Assembly (NCBI GenBank): GCA_003567315.1
Contig: PWZT01000054.1
Span: 1-64,000, forward strand
DNA from: Paracoccaceae bacterium
GTDB taxonomy: Bacteria > Pseudomonadota > Alphaproteobacteria > Rhodobacterales > Rhodobacteraceae
Direction: 5' to 3'
DNA: 64,000 nucleotides
This document shows positions 28,457-39,557 of the stretch, one piece after another. Numbering within the stretch: position 1 is the stretch's first letter; every line of letters begins with the position of its first letter. The notes below the pieces were generated by a model. It did not search any database. It was not told the origin of the DNA and was given only the letters and a program-made list of their open reading frames with translations. A program made the translations under genes and the position numbers.

Positions 28457-29380
28457 ATGGGTGTGCTGATTTTCCTCGTCCTCTTCATCGCCGCGAGCAT
28501 CCCGCTCTCCTGGAGCTTTCGCGCAGGGCTTGCGCGCGTGCTCCCGCGCCACATGAAGAGTGCCGCTCGGGACATGCCGCTGACGGCTGCTTTCGGGATC
28601 ATGGTGATCGCGGTCTATATCCTAGTCGCTATCTTCGCGCCGCTGCTCGCCCCGTTTCCGGAGCGCGCAGTGGTCGGCACGCAGTTCCAGCCCTGGGACA
28701 GCACGCATCTTCTGGGCACGGACCGGCTCGGGCGCGACATGCTTTCGCGGCTGATCTATGGCGCGCGCAATACGGTCGGCATCGCCTTCGCCACCACGGC
28801 GCTGGCTTTCCTCGTGGGCTCGCTGTTGGGCATTCTTGCAGCATTGCGCGGCGGTTGGCTCGATCAGGGGCTTTCGCGCTTCGTCGATGCGCTGATGGCC
28901 ATTCCTTCGCTGATCTTCGCGCTGCTGCTGCTCACGATCTTCGGCACCTCTGTGCTGACGCTGATCCTTGTCATCGCCGCCGTTGATGCAACGCGTGTTT
29001 ACCGGATTGCGCGCTCGGTCGGCGAGGGGATCGTGGTGATGGATTATATCGAGGCCGCACGCCTGCGCGGCGAGGGCAACTGGTATCTGATCCGGCGCGA
29101 GATCCTACCCAATGCGCTGGCCCCCCTCGTGGCCGAGTTCGGGCTGCGCTTCTGCTTCGTGTTCCTGACGATTTCCTCGCTGTCGTTCCTCGGGCTTGGC
29201 ATCCAGCCGCCCACGGCTGACTGGGGCTCGATGGTGCGCGACAATGCCACGCTGATCACCTTCGGCAATGTCACTCCGCTGCTGCCCGCGGGCGCGATTG
29301 CGCTGCTGACCGTGGCGGTGAATTTCGTGGTGGACTGGCAGCTTTACCGCGCCTCGGGCCTGAAGGAGCAAGTCGGATGA
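28457..29380 (+). CDS. Peptide-type ABC transporter permease (DppC-like)
   Basis: 307 aa; HLLGTDRLGRDMLSRLIYGARNTVGIAF, YIEAARLRGEGNWYLIRREILPNALAPL. Confidence 0.94.
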   Translation: MGVLIFLVLFIAASIPLSWSFRAGLARVLPRHMKSAARDMPLTAAFGIMVIAVYILVAIFAPLLAPFPERAVVGTQFQPWDSTHLLGTDRLGRDMLSRLIYGARNTVGIAFATTALAFLVGSLLGILAALRGGWLDQGLSRFVDALMAIPSLIFALLLLTIFGTSVLTLILVIAAVDATRVYRIARSVGEGIVVMDYIEAARLRGEGNWYLIRREILPNALAPLVAEFGLRFCFVFLTISSLSFLGLGIQPPTADWGSMVRDNATLITFGNVTPLLPAGAIALLTVAVNFVVDWQLYRASGLKEQVG

Positions 29381-30981
29381 CAGGCGAGGTACTGCTGGAA
29401 ATCCGCGATCTGCATATCGAGGGGCGCGCCGGGGATGACTGGCTGCCGATCATCGAGGGCGTGGATCTGACGCTGCGCAAGGGCGAGGTGCTGGGGCTGA
29501 TCGGCGAGTCGGGCGCGGGCAAATCGACGCTGGGGCTCGCGGCCATGGGCTTTGCTCGGGACGGTTGCCGCATCTCCAGAGGCGAGATCCGATTCGACGG
29601 GATCGATCTGCGAAAAGCGCCCGAGACGCAGAAACGCCGCCTGCGCGGTCAGCGCATCGCCTATGTGGCGCAATCAGCCGCGGCGAGTTTCAACCCCGCG
29701 CATAAGCTGATCGACCAGTATTGCGAAGTCCCTGTGCTCAAGGGCATAGCGCGCAAGACAGCGGCGGCGGAGGCGGTCACGCTCTACCGCAAGATGCAGC
29801 TTCCCGCGCCCGAGGAAATCGGCTTTCGCTACCCGCATCAGGTCTCGGGCGGGCAGTTGCAGCGCGCGATGACCGCCATGGCCATGGCCTGCCATCCCGA
29901 TCTGATCATCTTCGACGAGCCGACCACGGCGCTCGATGTCACCACCCAGATCGAGGTTCTGGCTGCGATCCGCGATATCGTGCGCGATTACGACACGGCC
30001 GCGATCTATATCACGCATGACCTTGCCGTGGTCGCGCAGATGGCTGACCGGATCAAGATCCTGCTGCGCGGGTGCGAGGTGGAAGAGGCCGACACGCGCA
30101 GCATGCTGGCCGCCCCTAGGGCCGATTACACCAAAAGCCTCTGGGCCGTGCGCAGTTTCGCGCGCCCCGAGACACCCGCGCCTGCCGGGCCGCCGCTGCT
30201 GTCGGTGCAGGGGGTGACGGCTGGCTATGGCAAGGCAGATATCCTGCATGATGTAAGCTTCGACATCCATCCGGGGCGCACTCTGGCCGTGGTCGGCGAG
30301 AGCGGCTCAGGCAAATCGACTGTGGCGCGGGTCATCACCGGGCTCTTGCCGCCGCGCGCGGGCGCAGTGCTGCTGGAAGGTCAGGCGCTGCCGCCCGATT
30401 ATCGCGCCCGCACGCGCGATCAGCTGCGCCAGTGCCAGATGATCTACCAGATGGCCGATACGGCGCTGAACCCGAAGCTGCGACTGCGCGAATTGATCGG
30501 ACGGCCCGCGCAGATGTATCTCGGCCTGCAGGGGCGCAAGCTGCGCGAGCGGGTGCGCGAATTGCTCGACCTGATCGAACTCGAGCCTGACAGTTTCATC
30601 GACCGGCTGCCATCGGAGCTTTCCGGCGGGCAGAAACAGCGCATCGGCATCGCCCGCGCGCTCGCCGCCGAGCCGAAGCTCATCATCTGCGACGAGGTCA
30701 CCTCCGCGCTCGATCAGATCGTGCAGGAGGGGATCTTGCGGCTCCTCGACCGGCTACAGCGCGAATTGGGGCTGGCCTATATGTTCATCACACATGATCT
30801 GGCGACCGTGCGCGCGATTGCCGATGATGTGGTGGTCATGCAGCATGGCCGCATCGTCGAGCAAGGCCCCAAGCCACGCGTCTTTGCGCCCCCGCATGAA
30901 CCCTATACCGAGTTGCTGCTCTCCTCGGTCCCGCAGATGGACCCGGACTGGCTGACCAATCTGCTCAAGGCGCGCGCCTGA
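29377..30981 (+). CDS. Dipeptide ABC transporter fused dual ATPase
   Basis: 534 aa with two Walker A motifs ([18 protein letters not shown]) and two signature motifs ([25 protein letters not shown]). Confidence 0.95.
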   Translation: MTGEVLLEIRDLHIEGRAGDDWLPIIEGVDLTLRKGEVLGLIGESGAGKSTLGLAAMGFARDGCRISRGEIRFDGIDLRKAPETQKRRLRGQRIAYVAQSAAASFNPAHKLIDQYCEVPVLKGIARKTAAAEAVTLYRKMQLPAPEEIGFRYPHQVSGGQLQRAMTAMAMACHPDLIIFDEPTTALDVTTQIEVLAAIRDIVRDYDTAAIYITHDLAVVAQMADRIKILLRGCEVEEADTRSMLAAPRADYTKSLWAVRSFARPETPAPAGPPLLSVQGVTAGYGKADILHDVSFDIHPGRTLAVVGESGSGKSTVARVITGLLPPRAGAVLLEGQALPPDYRARTRDQLRQCQMIYQMADTALNPKLRLRELIGRPAQMYLGLQGRKLRERVRELLDLIELEPDSFIDRLPSELSGGQKQRIGIARALAAEPKLIICDEVTSALDQIVQEGILRLLDRLQRELGLAYMFITHDLATVRAIADDVVVMQHGRIVEQGPKPRVFAPPHEPYTELLLSSVPQMDPDWLTNLLKARA

Positions 30982-30986
30982 CCGGC

Positions 30987-31070
30987 CTTCATCTTGCCCC
31001 AAATACTCTCGGGGATTTTCAAGGGGCATGAATGCCTCTTGAAGCAGGGGGTTTGGGGGGCGGCAGCCCT
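30987..31070. repeat. Intergenic element: CTTCATCTTGCCCCAAATACTCTCGGGG plus TTCAAGGGGCAT/ATGCCTCTTGAA hairpin
   Basis: Same conserved block and relative orientation (3' of a - strand gene) as 3698-3726; hairpin 31018-31043. Confidence 0.6.
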
Positions 31071-31081
31071 CCAAGCCACCC

Positions 31082-31501
31082 TCACGCCTCGACCCCACCC
31101 ATTTCGCAGATAACCCGCCACTCCGCCTCCGTCACTGGCTGCACCGAGAGCCGCGACTGGCGCAAGAGCGCCATCTCCGCCAGGCGCGGTTCGGCCTTGC
31201 AATCCGCCAGCGTCACCGGGCGGGGCAGGGGGGGGACGGCCTTCACATCCACGCATTCCCAGCGCGGGTCATCGGTGGTGCTGTCGGGATGGGCTTCGGC
31301 GATCACCTCGCAGATGCCGACCACGGCCTTGTCCTTCTGGCTGTGATAGAAAAACGCCTGATCGCCCAGTGACATCTCGCGCATCATGTTGCGGGCCTGA
31401 TAATTGCGCACCCCGTCCCATTCCTCGCCGGCATCGCCCTTGGCGACCAGATCCGCCCAGGAAAACGCATCCGGCTCGGATTTCATCAGCCAGTAGCGCA
31501 T
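31082..31501 (-). CDS. EVE domain protein
   Basis: 139 aa; MRYWLMKSEPDAFSWADLVAKGDAGEEWDGVRNYQARNMMREMSLGDQAFFYHS. Confidence 0.93.
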   Translation of the reverse strand: MRYWLMKSEPDAFSWADLVAKGDAGEEWDGVRNYQARNMMREMSLGDQAFFYHSQKDKAVVGICEVIAEAHPDSTTDDPRWECVDVKAVPPLPRPVTLADCKAEPRLAEMALLRQSRLSVQPVTEAEWRVICEMGGVEA

Positions 31502-31776
31502 CAGCCGATGACCTTCTTCCATTCCTGCAACCGCACGCTCTCGAAGAGCCCGGCCAAGGCGTACGGATCCTGCGCGCCCCAGGCCTTGGCGGCTTCCATG
31601 TCGGGCAGGTCAAGCACGATCAGCGAGCCTGCCATCTCGCCCGCCTCATTGAGAAGTGGGCCAGCCTGCACCACACAGCCGGTTTCGGCCACATAGGCGA
31701 GATGCGCCTCGCGCGTGGCTTTGCGCAACTCCAGCGCGCCGGGTTTGTCAGTGCAGAGCATCATGTAGAGCGGCAT
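31501..31776 (-). CDS. YciI-like protein
   Basis: 91 aa; MPLYMMLCTDKPGALELRKATREAHLAYV...DPYALAGLFESVRLQEWKKVIG. Confidence 0.9.
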   Translation of the reverse strand: MPLYMMLCTDKPGALELRKATREAHLAYVAETGCVVQAGPLLNEAGEMAGSLIVLDLPDMEAAKAWGAQDPYALAGLFESVRLQEWKKVIG

Positions 31777-31788
31777 GGATCGGTCCTT

Positions 31789-32739
31789 TCATTCATCGGT
31801 CAATGGGCGAGCCAGCAGCGCGGAGAGCGCCTCGGGCAAGATCAGATAGCCTTCGATCAGCGCGGCCACCATGCGCGTGATCGGCATATCGATCTCACGC
31901 GACTGCGCCAGCCGTGCCACAGCGCGCGCGGTCGCGGCCCCTTCGACCGTGGTTGCGCCATCGAAACTCTCACCGCGCCCCAAGGCAAGCCCGTAGCGGA
32001 AATTACGCGATTTCTCCGACCCGCAGGTGAGGATCAGATCACCGAGCCCCGAAAGCCCCGCCAGCGTTTCGGGCTGCGCGCCGAGGCTGAGTGCGAGGCG
32101 CTGCATTTCGGCATAGCCGCGTGCCATCAGCGCTGCGCGTGCCGACTCGCCCAGGGACGCCCCAATCGCGACCCCGGCGGCGATGGCAATGACGTTTTTC
32201 AGTGCGCCGCCCAGTTCCGCCCCGATCACATCTTCATTGCGGTAGAGCCGCAGCGCCTGCGTGGACAGGCGCTCCTGCAACACCCGCCCAAGCTCAGGCT
32301 CTGCGCAGGCCAGCGTCAGCGCCGTTGGCAGGCCGCGCGCGATATCCTGTGCGAAGCTCGGCCCGGTCAGAAGCGCGGCGTCGGTTTCGGGCAGCACCGC
32401 GCCGATCACGCCGACAGGGCCGATCATCAACTCCAGATCCACGCCCTTGGAGCAGGCGACAAGCGTGCGGTCCTTGAGCCAGTCGCGATGCTCTTCAAGA
32501 AAGCCACGGGTTCGCTGCATCGGAATGGCGATGAGCAGAATCTCGGCATCAATCTGCGCCAGCTCCGACGTGATCTCGATATTCTCCGGCAAGGGTACGC
32601 CGGGCAGTTTCCTGGCATTTTCGCGCAGGCTGCGCATCGCCTCGGCCTGCCCGGCATCGCGACACCAGAGCTGGACATCGCCCAAGCTGCAGGCGAGCGC
32701 CGTGCCGAAGGCCCCGGCGCCCAGAATGGCTGTCTTCAT
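31789..32739 (-). CDS. gpsA: Glycerol-3-phosphate dehydrogenase [NAD(P)+]
   Basis: 316 aa; [47 protein letters not shown]. Confidence 0.95.
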   Translation of the reverse strand: MKTAILGAGAFGTALACSLGDVQLWCRDAGQAEAMRSLRENARKLPGVPLPENIEITSELAQIDAEILLIAIPMQRTRGFLEEHRDWLKDRTLVACSKGVDLELMIGPVGVIGAVLPETDAALLTGPSFAQDIARGLPTALTLACAEPELGRVLQERLSTQALRLYRNEDVIGAELGGALKNVIAIAAGVAIGASLGESARAALMARGYAEMQRLALSLGAQPETLAGLSGLGDLILTCGSEKSRNFRYGLALGRGESFDGATTVEGAATARAVARLAQSREIDMPITRMVAALIEGYLILPEALSALLARPLTDE

Positions 32740-33857
32740 GCTTTCGCCCCTTTCTTGCCGGACCCGAGCATCGGGGCCGTGCGGTCATCCAATGGCCAGC
32801 GCGGCCGTGCCGTGAAACCCTGCCCGGGCGCGATGCCCGCGCGCAACTGCTCGATCCCGGCCCAGGCGATCATGGCGGCATTATCGGTGCAAAGGCTCAA
32901 GGGGGGTGCAAGAAAGCGCACGCTTGCTGCATTCGCAACCGCTTCAAGGGCGCCGCGCAGCGTCTGATTTGCCGCCACGCCGCCAGCGACAGCGATGACG
33001 GGCGCGGTCGGGGCGCTGTGTTCCATATAAATTTTCAACGCCCGCTGTGTTTTCGTGGCGAGAAGGTCCGCCACGGCGGCCTGAAAGCTTGCGCACAGAT
33101 CCGCGCGATCCGCGCGGCGCAGCCCGCCATGCTCTGCGACCAGCGCGTCGCGGGTGCGCAGAACGGCTGTCTTGAGGCCCGAGAAGGACATATCGCAGCC
33201 GGGTCGATCCATCAGCGGGCGGGGTAGCGCGAAGCGTTTGGGGTTACCCTCGCGCGCCTCGATCTCGACAGAGGGACCGCCGGGTTGGGGCAGGGCGAGG
33301 AGGCGTGCGACCTTGTCGAACGCCTCGCCCGGTGCATCGTCGATCGTCCCGCCCAGCCGGGTGAATCGGTCTGGACCTTCGACCAGCAGGAACTGGCAAT
33401 GCCCGCCCGAGACCAGCAGCATCAGATACGGAAAGGCGATACCGTCGGTGAGGCGTGGCGTCAGCGCGTGGCCTGCAAGATGGTTCACGCCGATCAGTGG
33501 CAGCCCGGTTGCCGCAGAAAGCCCGCGCGCGAGCATGACGCTGGAGAGCACCCCGCCGATCAGCCCCGGCCCGGCGGTCACGGCGATGGCGTCCAGGGTG
33601 TTCAGCCTCAGATCTGCCTGAGCGAGCGCGGCCTCTACTGCGAGATCAAGCTTCTCGGCATGCGCGCGCGCTGCAATTTCGGGCACAACGCCGCCGAAAT
33701 CAGCATGCAGCGCCGCCTGCCCCCAGACCACATTCGACAGGATTTCAGGGCGCGCGGGCGCGGCATGGCGGATGATGGCGCTTGCCGTGTCATCGCAAGA
33801 GCTTTCGATCCCGAGAACGGTCAGGGGGCGTGCAGGGTCGTGCAGTGGCAGGCTCAT
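32736..33857 (-). CDS. tsaD: tRNA N6-adenosine threonylcarbamoyltransferase
   Basis: Start [55 protein letters not shown]. Confidence 0.95.
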   Translation of the reverse strand: MSLPLHDPARPLTVLGIESSCDDTASAIIRHAAPARPEILSNVVWGQAALHADFGGVVPEIAARAHAEKLDLAVEAALAQADLRLNTLDAIAVTAGPGLIGGVLSSVMLARGLSAATGLPLIGVNHLAGHALTPRLTDGIAFPYLMLLVSGGHCQFLLVEGPDRFTRLGGTIDDAPGEAFDKVARLLALPQPGGPSVEIEAREGNPKRFALPRPLMDRPGCDMSFSGLKTAVLRTRDALVAEHGGLRRADRADLCASFQAAVADLLATKTQRALKIYMEHSAPTAPVIAVAGGVAANQTLRGALEAVANAASVRFLAPPLSLCTDNAAMIAWAGIEQLRAGIAPGQGFTARPRWPLDDRTAPMLGSGKKGAKA

Positions 33858-33956
33858 GCGGCGCTCTGGTTGCCAAAGAGATGGGTTTGGAGCTACCACT
33901 GCGGTCGCGGGGGGACAATCCCGCCTGCGCATTTCCGCTGCAAACCGGGATGAATG

Positions 33957-34697
33957 ATGCCCCCGCGCCCCTGCCTGCTTCTGACCCGTCCGCGCGCTGA
34001 CTCCTCGCGCTTTGCAGAAGCTGCACGGCGCGCGGGGTGGGATCATGAAGTACTCATCGCACCCTTGATGCAGATCGTGCTGCACCCTCCCGCGCCTGCG
34101 CAGCTTGCGCGCGCGCGCACGCTTGTCTTCACGTCGCAACACGCCGTTGCCGCTGTGGCGGATGTAGCGCCGCGCGAGGCTGTTGTCTGGGCGGTCGGGC
34201 CACATACGGCGCAAGCCGCGCGGGCCGCGGGGTTTGCGGATGTGCATGTCGCGCAAGGTGATGCGACATCCTTGTTGCAGGCGCTTGCGGCCGCGCCACC
34301 GCCCGAACCTGTCCTGCATCTGCGCGGCAAGCACGCCGCGACAGATATCGCCGAGGCGTTGCGCGCGTCGGGACATGCGGCCTCTTCGCTCATCGTTTAC
34401 GCGCAAGCGGCGCGCGCGCTGGAGCCTGCGGCGGCGACGCGGCTCGAAGACGGAGGCGATGTCGTGCTGACGGCCTTCTCGCCGCGCTCTGCGGCTCTGC
34501 TCGCCGAGGCGCTTGCGCCGCTGTCGCTGCATGCTGCGCGGCTGCATCTGGTCGCGATCAGTGCAGCGGCGGCGGCGCCGCTGGATGAGCTGACGGGGGC
34601 GCGATGTCGCATCGCATCGCACCCTGACGTGCCGGCGATGCTGGATGCGCTGATCGCGACACAGGCGGCGCTTGAGCCTTGGGAAAAGCCGCGATAG
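33957..34697 (+). CDS. hemD: Uroporphyrinogen-III synthase
   Basis: ~246 aa; [38 protein letters not shown]; typical position upstream of mitofilin-like gene and hemY; ATG at 33954 also possible. Confidence 0.85.
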   Translation: MPPRPCLLLTRPRADSSRFAEAARRAGWDHEVLIAPLMQIVLHPPAPAQLARARTLVFTSQHAVAAVADVAPREAVVWAVGPHTAQAARAAGFADVHVAQGDATSLLQALAAAPPPEPVLHLRGKHAATDIAEALRASGHAASSLIVYAQAARALEPAAATRLEDGGDVVLTAFSPRSAALLAEALAPLSLHAARLHLVAISAAAAAPLDELTGARCRIASHPDVPAMLDALIATQAALEPWEKPR

Positions 34698-34754
34698 AGT
34701 GCAGCATAACAAAATTTCTGTTGCGCTGCAGCACAAGGGAATGGGGAGAAGACA

Positions 34755-36626
34755 TTGGCGCGGAAAACCACACGCAGCGGGCCTGCAGCGGGAAAATCTC
34801 GGACCCGAGCGCGAAAGCGCACTTCATCCGCTGTCACCTCTGACAAACCTGCGGCCGAAACAGATAACACTGAAGCCGAAAGCTCGGTGACGGAAGGTGG
34901 TGATCGCTCCGGGGTCACGTCGGATCAGGCCGAGGGCAAGCAGGTTGAGGCGCCCGAAACGGTTGACAAGACGGATGGTGCCGACACGCCTGTTTCGGAG
35001 GCTGCGGAAATCTCCGAAAGCGGTGATGGGCAAGGTGATGCACAGCCGCTGCAAGACACAGCCAGCGCTGAAACCCAGTCAGACCTTGCGTCGGCGCAGG
35101 CTGACGAAACGGCAGATGCAAAGACTGCGGCGCAAGGCACCGAGGATGCATCGGCCCTGACCGAGGCAGGGCCAACGCCCCCAGCCACCGAGGCGAGCGC
35201 CGATGATACGGGGCGCATCGGGTCAGAGACGCAGATGCCCGAAGCGACAACGGAGGATCCGACCAGCGCCGAAGCCGAGCAAAGTGACGCGGATGCTCCG
35301 GCGCAGGATGCGGGCTCTGATATGTTGGCCGAAACGAGCCTGCGCGACACCTCTGATTCTGGCATATCTGCCGATGCGGGTGGTGCGTCCGAGGGTGTGG
35401 ATACAGTTGTTGCGGCGTCCGGGGTGGACGAAAAACCCTTCGGGTCCGACACCGCCAGCGCGCAAGTGACGCCCGGGTCCTCGGAAGCGACAGCAGCCTC
35501 AGAACCAGCATCGTCGTCAAGCAGTGCTCCACCGCCTCTGCCGCCTGCAAGCGAGGCACCGCCACCCGAACGCAAGGGCGGGTTCATTCCGCTGCTGCTT
35601 GGCGGGCTGGTCGCGGGCGGGATCGGCTATGGCGTCAGTTTCCTGACCGATGACAGGGCGAATGTCGATGCCGAACTGACCATCCTGCGCGGAGAAATCG
35701 CCGGGCTGCGCACGGAGCTGGAGGCGATCCCCGTCGCGGATACCGAAGCGCTGGAAGCCGAGCTTGCGCAATTGCGCGAAGATCTGGCCCAGATGCCACA
35801 GCCGGAAACGGTGGTTGAAGGCGACGAGCTTGCTGCGGCGGTCGAGCTGTTGCGAGAGGAATTCGCGCAGCTTGAAGATGTTGATCTGACACCTCTAGAA
35901 GCCCGTTTCGCGGAAGTCCAGGAGGCGCTGGAGGCGCAGCAACAAACGCTTGATAGCGCCGAAGAAACAGCGCTTGCGAATTCCGAACAGGTCGCCCGGT
36001 TCTCGGAGGACATCTCGCAAGTCTCGGAGCAGATGGCGCATTTTGAGGATCGGCTTGCAGCACTGGATGCCGACATGGCCGATCTGCGTGATCTGGCCGA
36101 GCGTCGGGTGACTGAGGCGGAGGCTGCAATCGATGGTGCGCGGGCGCAATCGGGTCTCGACTCGGTGCGCGCCGCAATGGAGACCGGCGCCCCGTATGCC
36201 GATGCAGTCGCACGCCTGCAGGGTGCCGGGGTCGAGGTGCCTGAGCCGCTGGTGGCGTCGGCGGAGACAGGCATCGCCACAGTTGAAGAGCTTCAGGAAG
36301 GCTTCGACGCGGCCGCGCGCGCTGGCCTCCGGGTCGCGCTGCAGGATGCACCGGCTGACAGCGCGGCTGACAGGCTGGGCAATTTCTTCCGCGCACAGGT
36401 CGGGGCGCGCTCGACCGTGCCGCGCGAAGGGGATGATCCCGACGCCGTCCTCTCCCGCGCAGCCGCTGAGGTAGAGGCAGGCGAGATCGAGGCGGCCCTC
36501 GCAGAGATCGCCAATCTGTCAGAGGACGCGCAGGCGGCGATGGGGGATTGGCTGTCACAGGCCGAAGCCCGGCTAGCGGCGCGGAACGCCATAGAAGACC
36601 TCACCACTGCGATCACGACAGAGTAA
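34755..36626 (+). CDS. Mitofilin-like inner membrane protein (COG4223 type)
   Basis: 623 aa; acidic Ala/Glu/Thr-rich N-terminus, [24 protein letters not shown], long coiled coil, conserved C-terminus. Confidence 0.8.
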   Translation: MARKTTRSGPAAGKSRTRARKRTSSAVTSDKPAAETDNTEAESSVTEGGDRSGVTSDQAEGKQVEAPETVDKTDGADTPVSEAAEISESGDGQGDAQPLQDTASAETQSDLASAQADETADAKTAAQGTEDASALTEAGPTPPATEASADDTGRIGSETQMPEATTEDPTSAEAEQSDADAPAQDAGSDMLAETSLRDTSDSGISADAGGASEGVDTVVAASGVDEKPFGSDTASAQVTPGSSEATAASEPASSSSSAPPPLPPASEAPPPERKGGFIPLLLGGLVAGGIGYGVSFLTDDRANVDAELTILRGEIAGLRTELEAIPVADTEALEAELAQLREDLAQMPQPETVVEGDELAAAVELLREEFAQLEDVDLTPLEARFAEVQEALEAQQQTLDSAEETALANSEQVARFSEDISQVSEQMAHFEDRLAALDADMADLRDLAERRVTEAEAAIDGARAQSGLDSVRAAMETGAPYADAVARLQGAGVEVPEPLVASAETGIATVEELQEGFDAAARAGLRVALQDAPADSAADRLGNFFRAQVGARSTVPREGDDPDAVLSRAAAEVEAGEIEAALAEIANLSEDAQAAMGDWLSQAEARLAARNAIEDLTTAITTE

Positions 36627-36636
36627 GGAAGCACAT

Positions 36637-38106
36637 ATGTTCTGGACGATTTTCAAGATCCTGCTCTTCGTGGCTGTCGTGCTTGGCCTTGCCTACGGGG
36701 CGGGCGAGTTGATGGACAGCAACCAGACGGTGGGTCTGCGCATTCTGGATATGGAATTCGTGCTCGGCCCGATCCAGGCGATCATCGCGCTTGGCGTCTT
36801 TGTCTTTGCGCTATGGCTGGTGCTCAAGCTGCTCGGGCTCGCTGTGGCCGTGCTGCGCTTCATGAATGGCGATGAGACCGCCGTGCGCCGCTTCTTCACG
36901 CGCAATCGCGAAAAGCGTGGGCTTGACGCGCTGCTCGCGGCCATGATCGCGCAGGCCGAAGGCGATGGCAAAACTGCGATTGCCAAGGCGGAAAAGGCTG
37001 ACAAGCTGCTCAATCGTCCCGTGATGACCAAATTGCTGGTCGCACAGAGTGCGGAAATGAAGGGCAATCGTGCGCTCGCCGAGGAAAGCTACAAGGCGCT
37101 GCTCACAGATAATCGCACGCGGTTTGCGGCCGTGCAGGGGCTGATGCGCGCCAAGCTGGATGAGGGCGACAAGGACAAGGCGCGCGCATTGGCAAGCAAG
37201 GCGCTGGAGATGCAGCCCGCGCATGAGGTCACGCAGAACACGCTTTTGCAATTGCAGACCGAGGCCGAGGATTGGACCGGCGCGCGCAAGACCCTCATGA
37301 CCAAGAAATCCTCGGGCTATTTACCGCGCGACGTCTGGCGTCGCCGGGATGCGTTGCTGGCCTTGCAGGATGCCGACAGGCATGCCGCCAAGGGCGAGTT
37401 GAACCGTGGGCGTGAGGCGGCCATCGAAGCCAATCGCTTGTCGCCCGACTTGATCCCCGCGGCTGTCGCGGCGGCGCAGGCGCTGGTCGCGCAGGGCAAG
37501 ACGCGCTATGCGACCAAGGTCATCAAGAAAGCCTGGAAGACACAGCCACATCCTGAGCTCGCCTCTGCCTTCGCGGCAATCGAGCCGGACGAGACGCCGA
37601 TGCAGCGCCGCGCGCGGTTCGAGAAGTTGCTGCGGATGCATCCTGACGCGGATGAGACCAAGCTGCTGCGCGCCGAGTTGCTGATCGCCGCTGAAGACTT
37701 CCCGGCCGCGCGCCGCGTTTTGGGAGATATGTGCGACCGTAACCCGACAGTGCGGGCGCTGACAATCATGGCGGCGATCGAGCGGGGCGAGGGTGCGGAT
37801 GATGCTGTCGTGCGCGGCTGGCTCGCGCGGGCGCTCACTGCGAAACGCGGCCCGCAATGGGTCTGCGGGAATTGCCAACATGTGCATTCGTCCTGGACGG
37901 CGATCTGCGATAATTGTTCGGCCTTCGACACGCTTGAGTGGCGCGAGGCCCCGGACAGTGCCGGACCTTCCGCGACCCAGACCGAGCTGTTGCCGCTGAT
38001 CGTCGGGAGCCTCCCGAAACCGGCGGAGGGGGCGTCCGAGGCTGACGCGGAGGTTGTCGAGGGCGATGTGACAGAAAGCGACCCGGAGGAGAAAAAATCT
38101 GCCTGA
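36637..38106 (+). CDS. hemY: HemY-like heme biosynthesis-associated TPR protein
   Basis: 489 aa; two N-terminal TMs, TPR region, C-terminal CGNCQHVHSSWTAICDNC zinc-ribbon-like motif. Confidence 0.87.
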   Translation: MFWTIFKILLFVAVVLGLAYGAGELMDSNQTVGLRILDMEFVLGPIQAIIALGVFVFALWLVLKLLGLAVAVLRFMNGDETAVRRFFTRNREKRGLDALLAAMIAQAEGDGKTAIAKAEKADKLLNRPVMTKLLVAQSAEMKGNRALAEESYKALLTDNRTRFAAVQGLMRAKLDEGDKDKARALASKALEMQPAHEVTQNTLLQLQTEAEDWTGARKTLMTKKSSGYLPRDVWRRRDALLALQDADRHAAKGELNRGREAAIEANRLSPDLIPAAVAAAQALVAQGKTRYATKVIKKAWKTQPHPELASAFAAIEPDETPMQRRARFEKLLRMHPDADETKLLRAELLIAAEDFPAARRVLGDMCDRNPTVRALTIMAAIERGEGADDAVVRGWLARALTAKRGPQWVCGNCQHVHSSWTAICDNCSAFDTLEWREAPDSAGPSATQTELLPLIVGSLPKPAEGASEADAEVVEGDVTESDPEEKKSA

Positions 38107-38285
38107 AGGGTCTGGTCGGTCAAAAAATACGGTGCTAGAGACTAACGCGTTGTAACGGGTGGCCGCTTTGCTCTGCCGGACGATCTGGCGCTGGGGCGGG
38201 CACTTGATGCAACCATGACAGAAAAGAGGCGCGGTCTCTTTGTCTTGGGCACGTGACTGGTCGCAACCCAGTGTTTTGAAGGAAA

Positions 38286-38361
38286 GCCGCTGTAGCTCAG
38301 TTGGTAGAGCACGTCATTCGTAATGATGGGGTCGGGGGTTCGAGTCCCTTCAGCGGCACCA
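38286..38361 (+). tRNA. tRNA-Thr (anticodon CGT)
   Basis: GCCGCTGTAGCTCAGTTGGTAGAGCACGTCATTCGTAATGATGGGGTCGGGGGTTCGAGTCCCTTCAGCGGCACCA. Confidence 0.97.
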
Positions 38362-38546
38362 CTTCTCAAGCGCTAATTGTCTTCATTCTGTGAACAATCG
38401 GGGTTCGAGAGCACGGCTGTTGCATTCTCTTCCCGGCTTCGGCACAAGTATCATACGCGGGCGCGCATCGTGAATTAAACGCAAGATTAAGAAATAATGC
38501 GATAATTGCCCGGGGCAGGAAGTCGCAGAATGAAGGTGGCAGGAAC

Positions 38547-39557
38547 ATGGGTGTGCTCGGTCAGTTCCGATTGCGAGCAGAGCGTCACATCAAGCTGTTT
38601 CGCTGCCTGCGGAAGTCCGCCGCATTGAAAACCCATCACAGCCGCACCGACATGATCAGGCAAGATGACATTCTTGCCTTCCTCACCTTGCGTAACGAGT
38701 TGATCCGGCTGCCTTATTTTCTTGACTATTACCGCGCGCAGGGGGTGCGGCATTTTCTGATCGTCGATAATGGCTCCACCGATGGCACGACCGAATATCT
38801 TGAATCGCAGCGCGATGTGTCGCTCTGGACGACGACCGCAAGCTACAAGAATGCCAGTTTCGGCGTGGATTGGATCAACCATCTGCTCTGGCTCTACGGG
38901 GCGGGCCATTGGGTGCTCGTGCTCGATGTTGATGAGTTTCTGGTCTATCCGTTTTGCGACACCCGCCCGCTGCGCGCCTTGACCGACTGGCTCGACAGCC
39001 AGGGGCGCCGCTCCTTCGGTGCGATGCTGCTCGATATGTATCCCAAGGGTCCGGTCTCGGCGCAGCCCTACCAATCCGGCCAGAACCCTTTCGAAATCGC
39101 GCGCTGGTTTGATAGCGGGAATTACACCATCCGCCGGAACGCGCGATATCAGAACCTCTGGATTCAAGGTGGCGTGCGCCAGCGGGTCATCATGGCTGAC
39201 GAACCGAAAAAGGCCCCTGCGCTCAACAAGATCCCGCTTGTGCGCTGGTCGCGAAAATACGCCTATAAGAGCTCGACCCACATGATCCTGCCGCGCGGGC
39301 TCAACAAGGTCTATGACGATTCCGGGGGCGAATTTGCCTCGGGTGTGCTACTGCATGCCAAGTTTCTCGACACCATCATCGACAAGACACGCGAAGAACT
39401 GGAGCGCGGCCAGCATTACGCGGGAAGCCGGGAATACCGAGCCTATGAGGCGAGCCTTGCACGGGCGCAGGATCTGTGGTGCGAGTGGTCGACTGAGTAT
39501 ATCAACTGGCGACAATTGGAAATCATCGGGCTGATGTCGAAAGGAGACTGGGCATGA
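38547..39557 (+). CDS. Family 2-type glycosyltransferase
   Basis: 336 aa; AFLTLRNELIRLPYFLDYYRAQGVRHFLIVDNGSTDGTTEYL and DVDEFLVYP. Confidence 0.87.
   Translation: MGVLGQFRLRAERHIKLFRCLRKSAALKTHHSRTDMIRQDDILAFLTLRNELIRLPYFLDYYRAQGVRHFLIVDNGSTDGTTEYLESQRDVSLWTTTASYKNASFGVDWINHLLWLYGAGHWVLVLDVDEFLVYPFCDTRPLRALTDWLDSQGRRSFGAMLLDMYPKGPVSAQPYQSGQNPFEIARWFDSGNYTIRRNARYQNLWIQGGVRQRVIMADEPKKAPALNKIPLVRWSRKYAYKSSTHMILPRGLNKVYDDSGGEFASGVLLHAKFLDTIIDKTREELERGQHYAGSREYRAYEASLARAQDLWCEWSTEYINWRQLEIIGLMSKGDWA

Noticed and set aside
27454-28986. 510-aa + strand ORF
   Set aside because: Alternative frame of the two permease genes, which have clear EAA motifs in their own frames.
31369-32967. 532-aa + strand ORF
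   Set aside because: Antisense to the EVE, YciI-like and gpsA genes.
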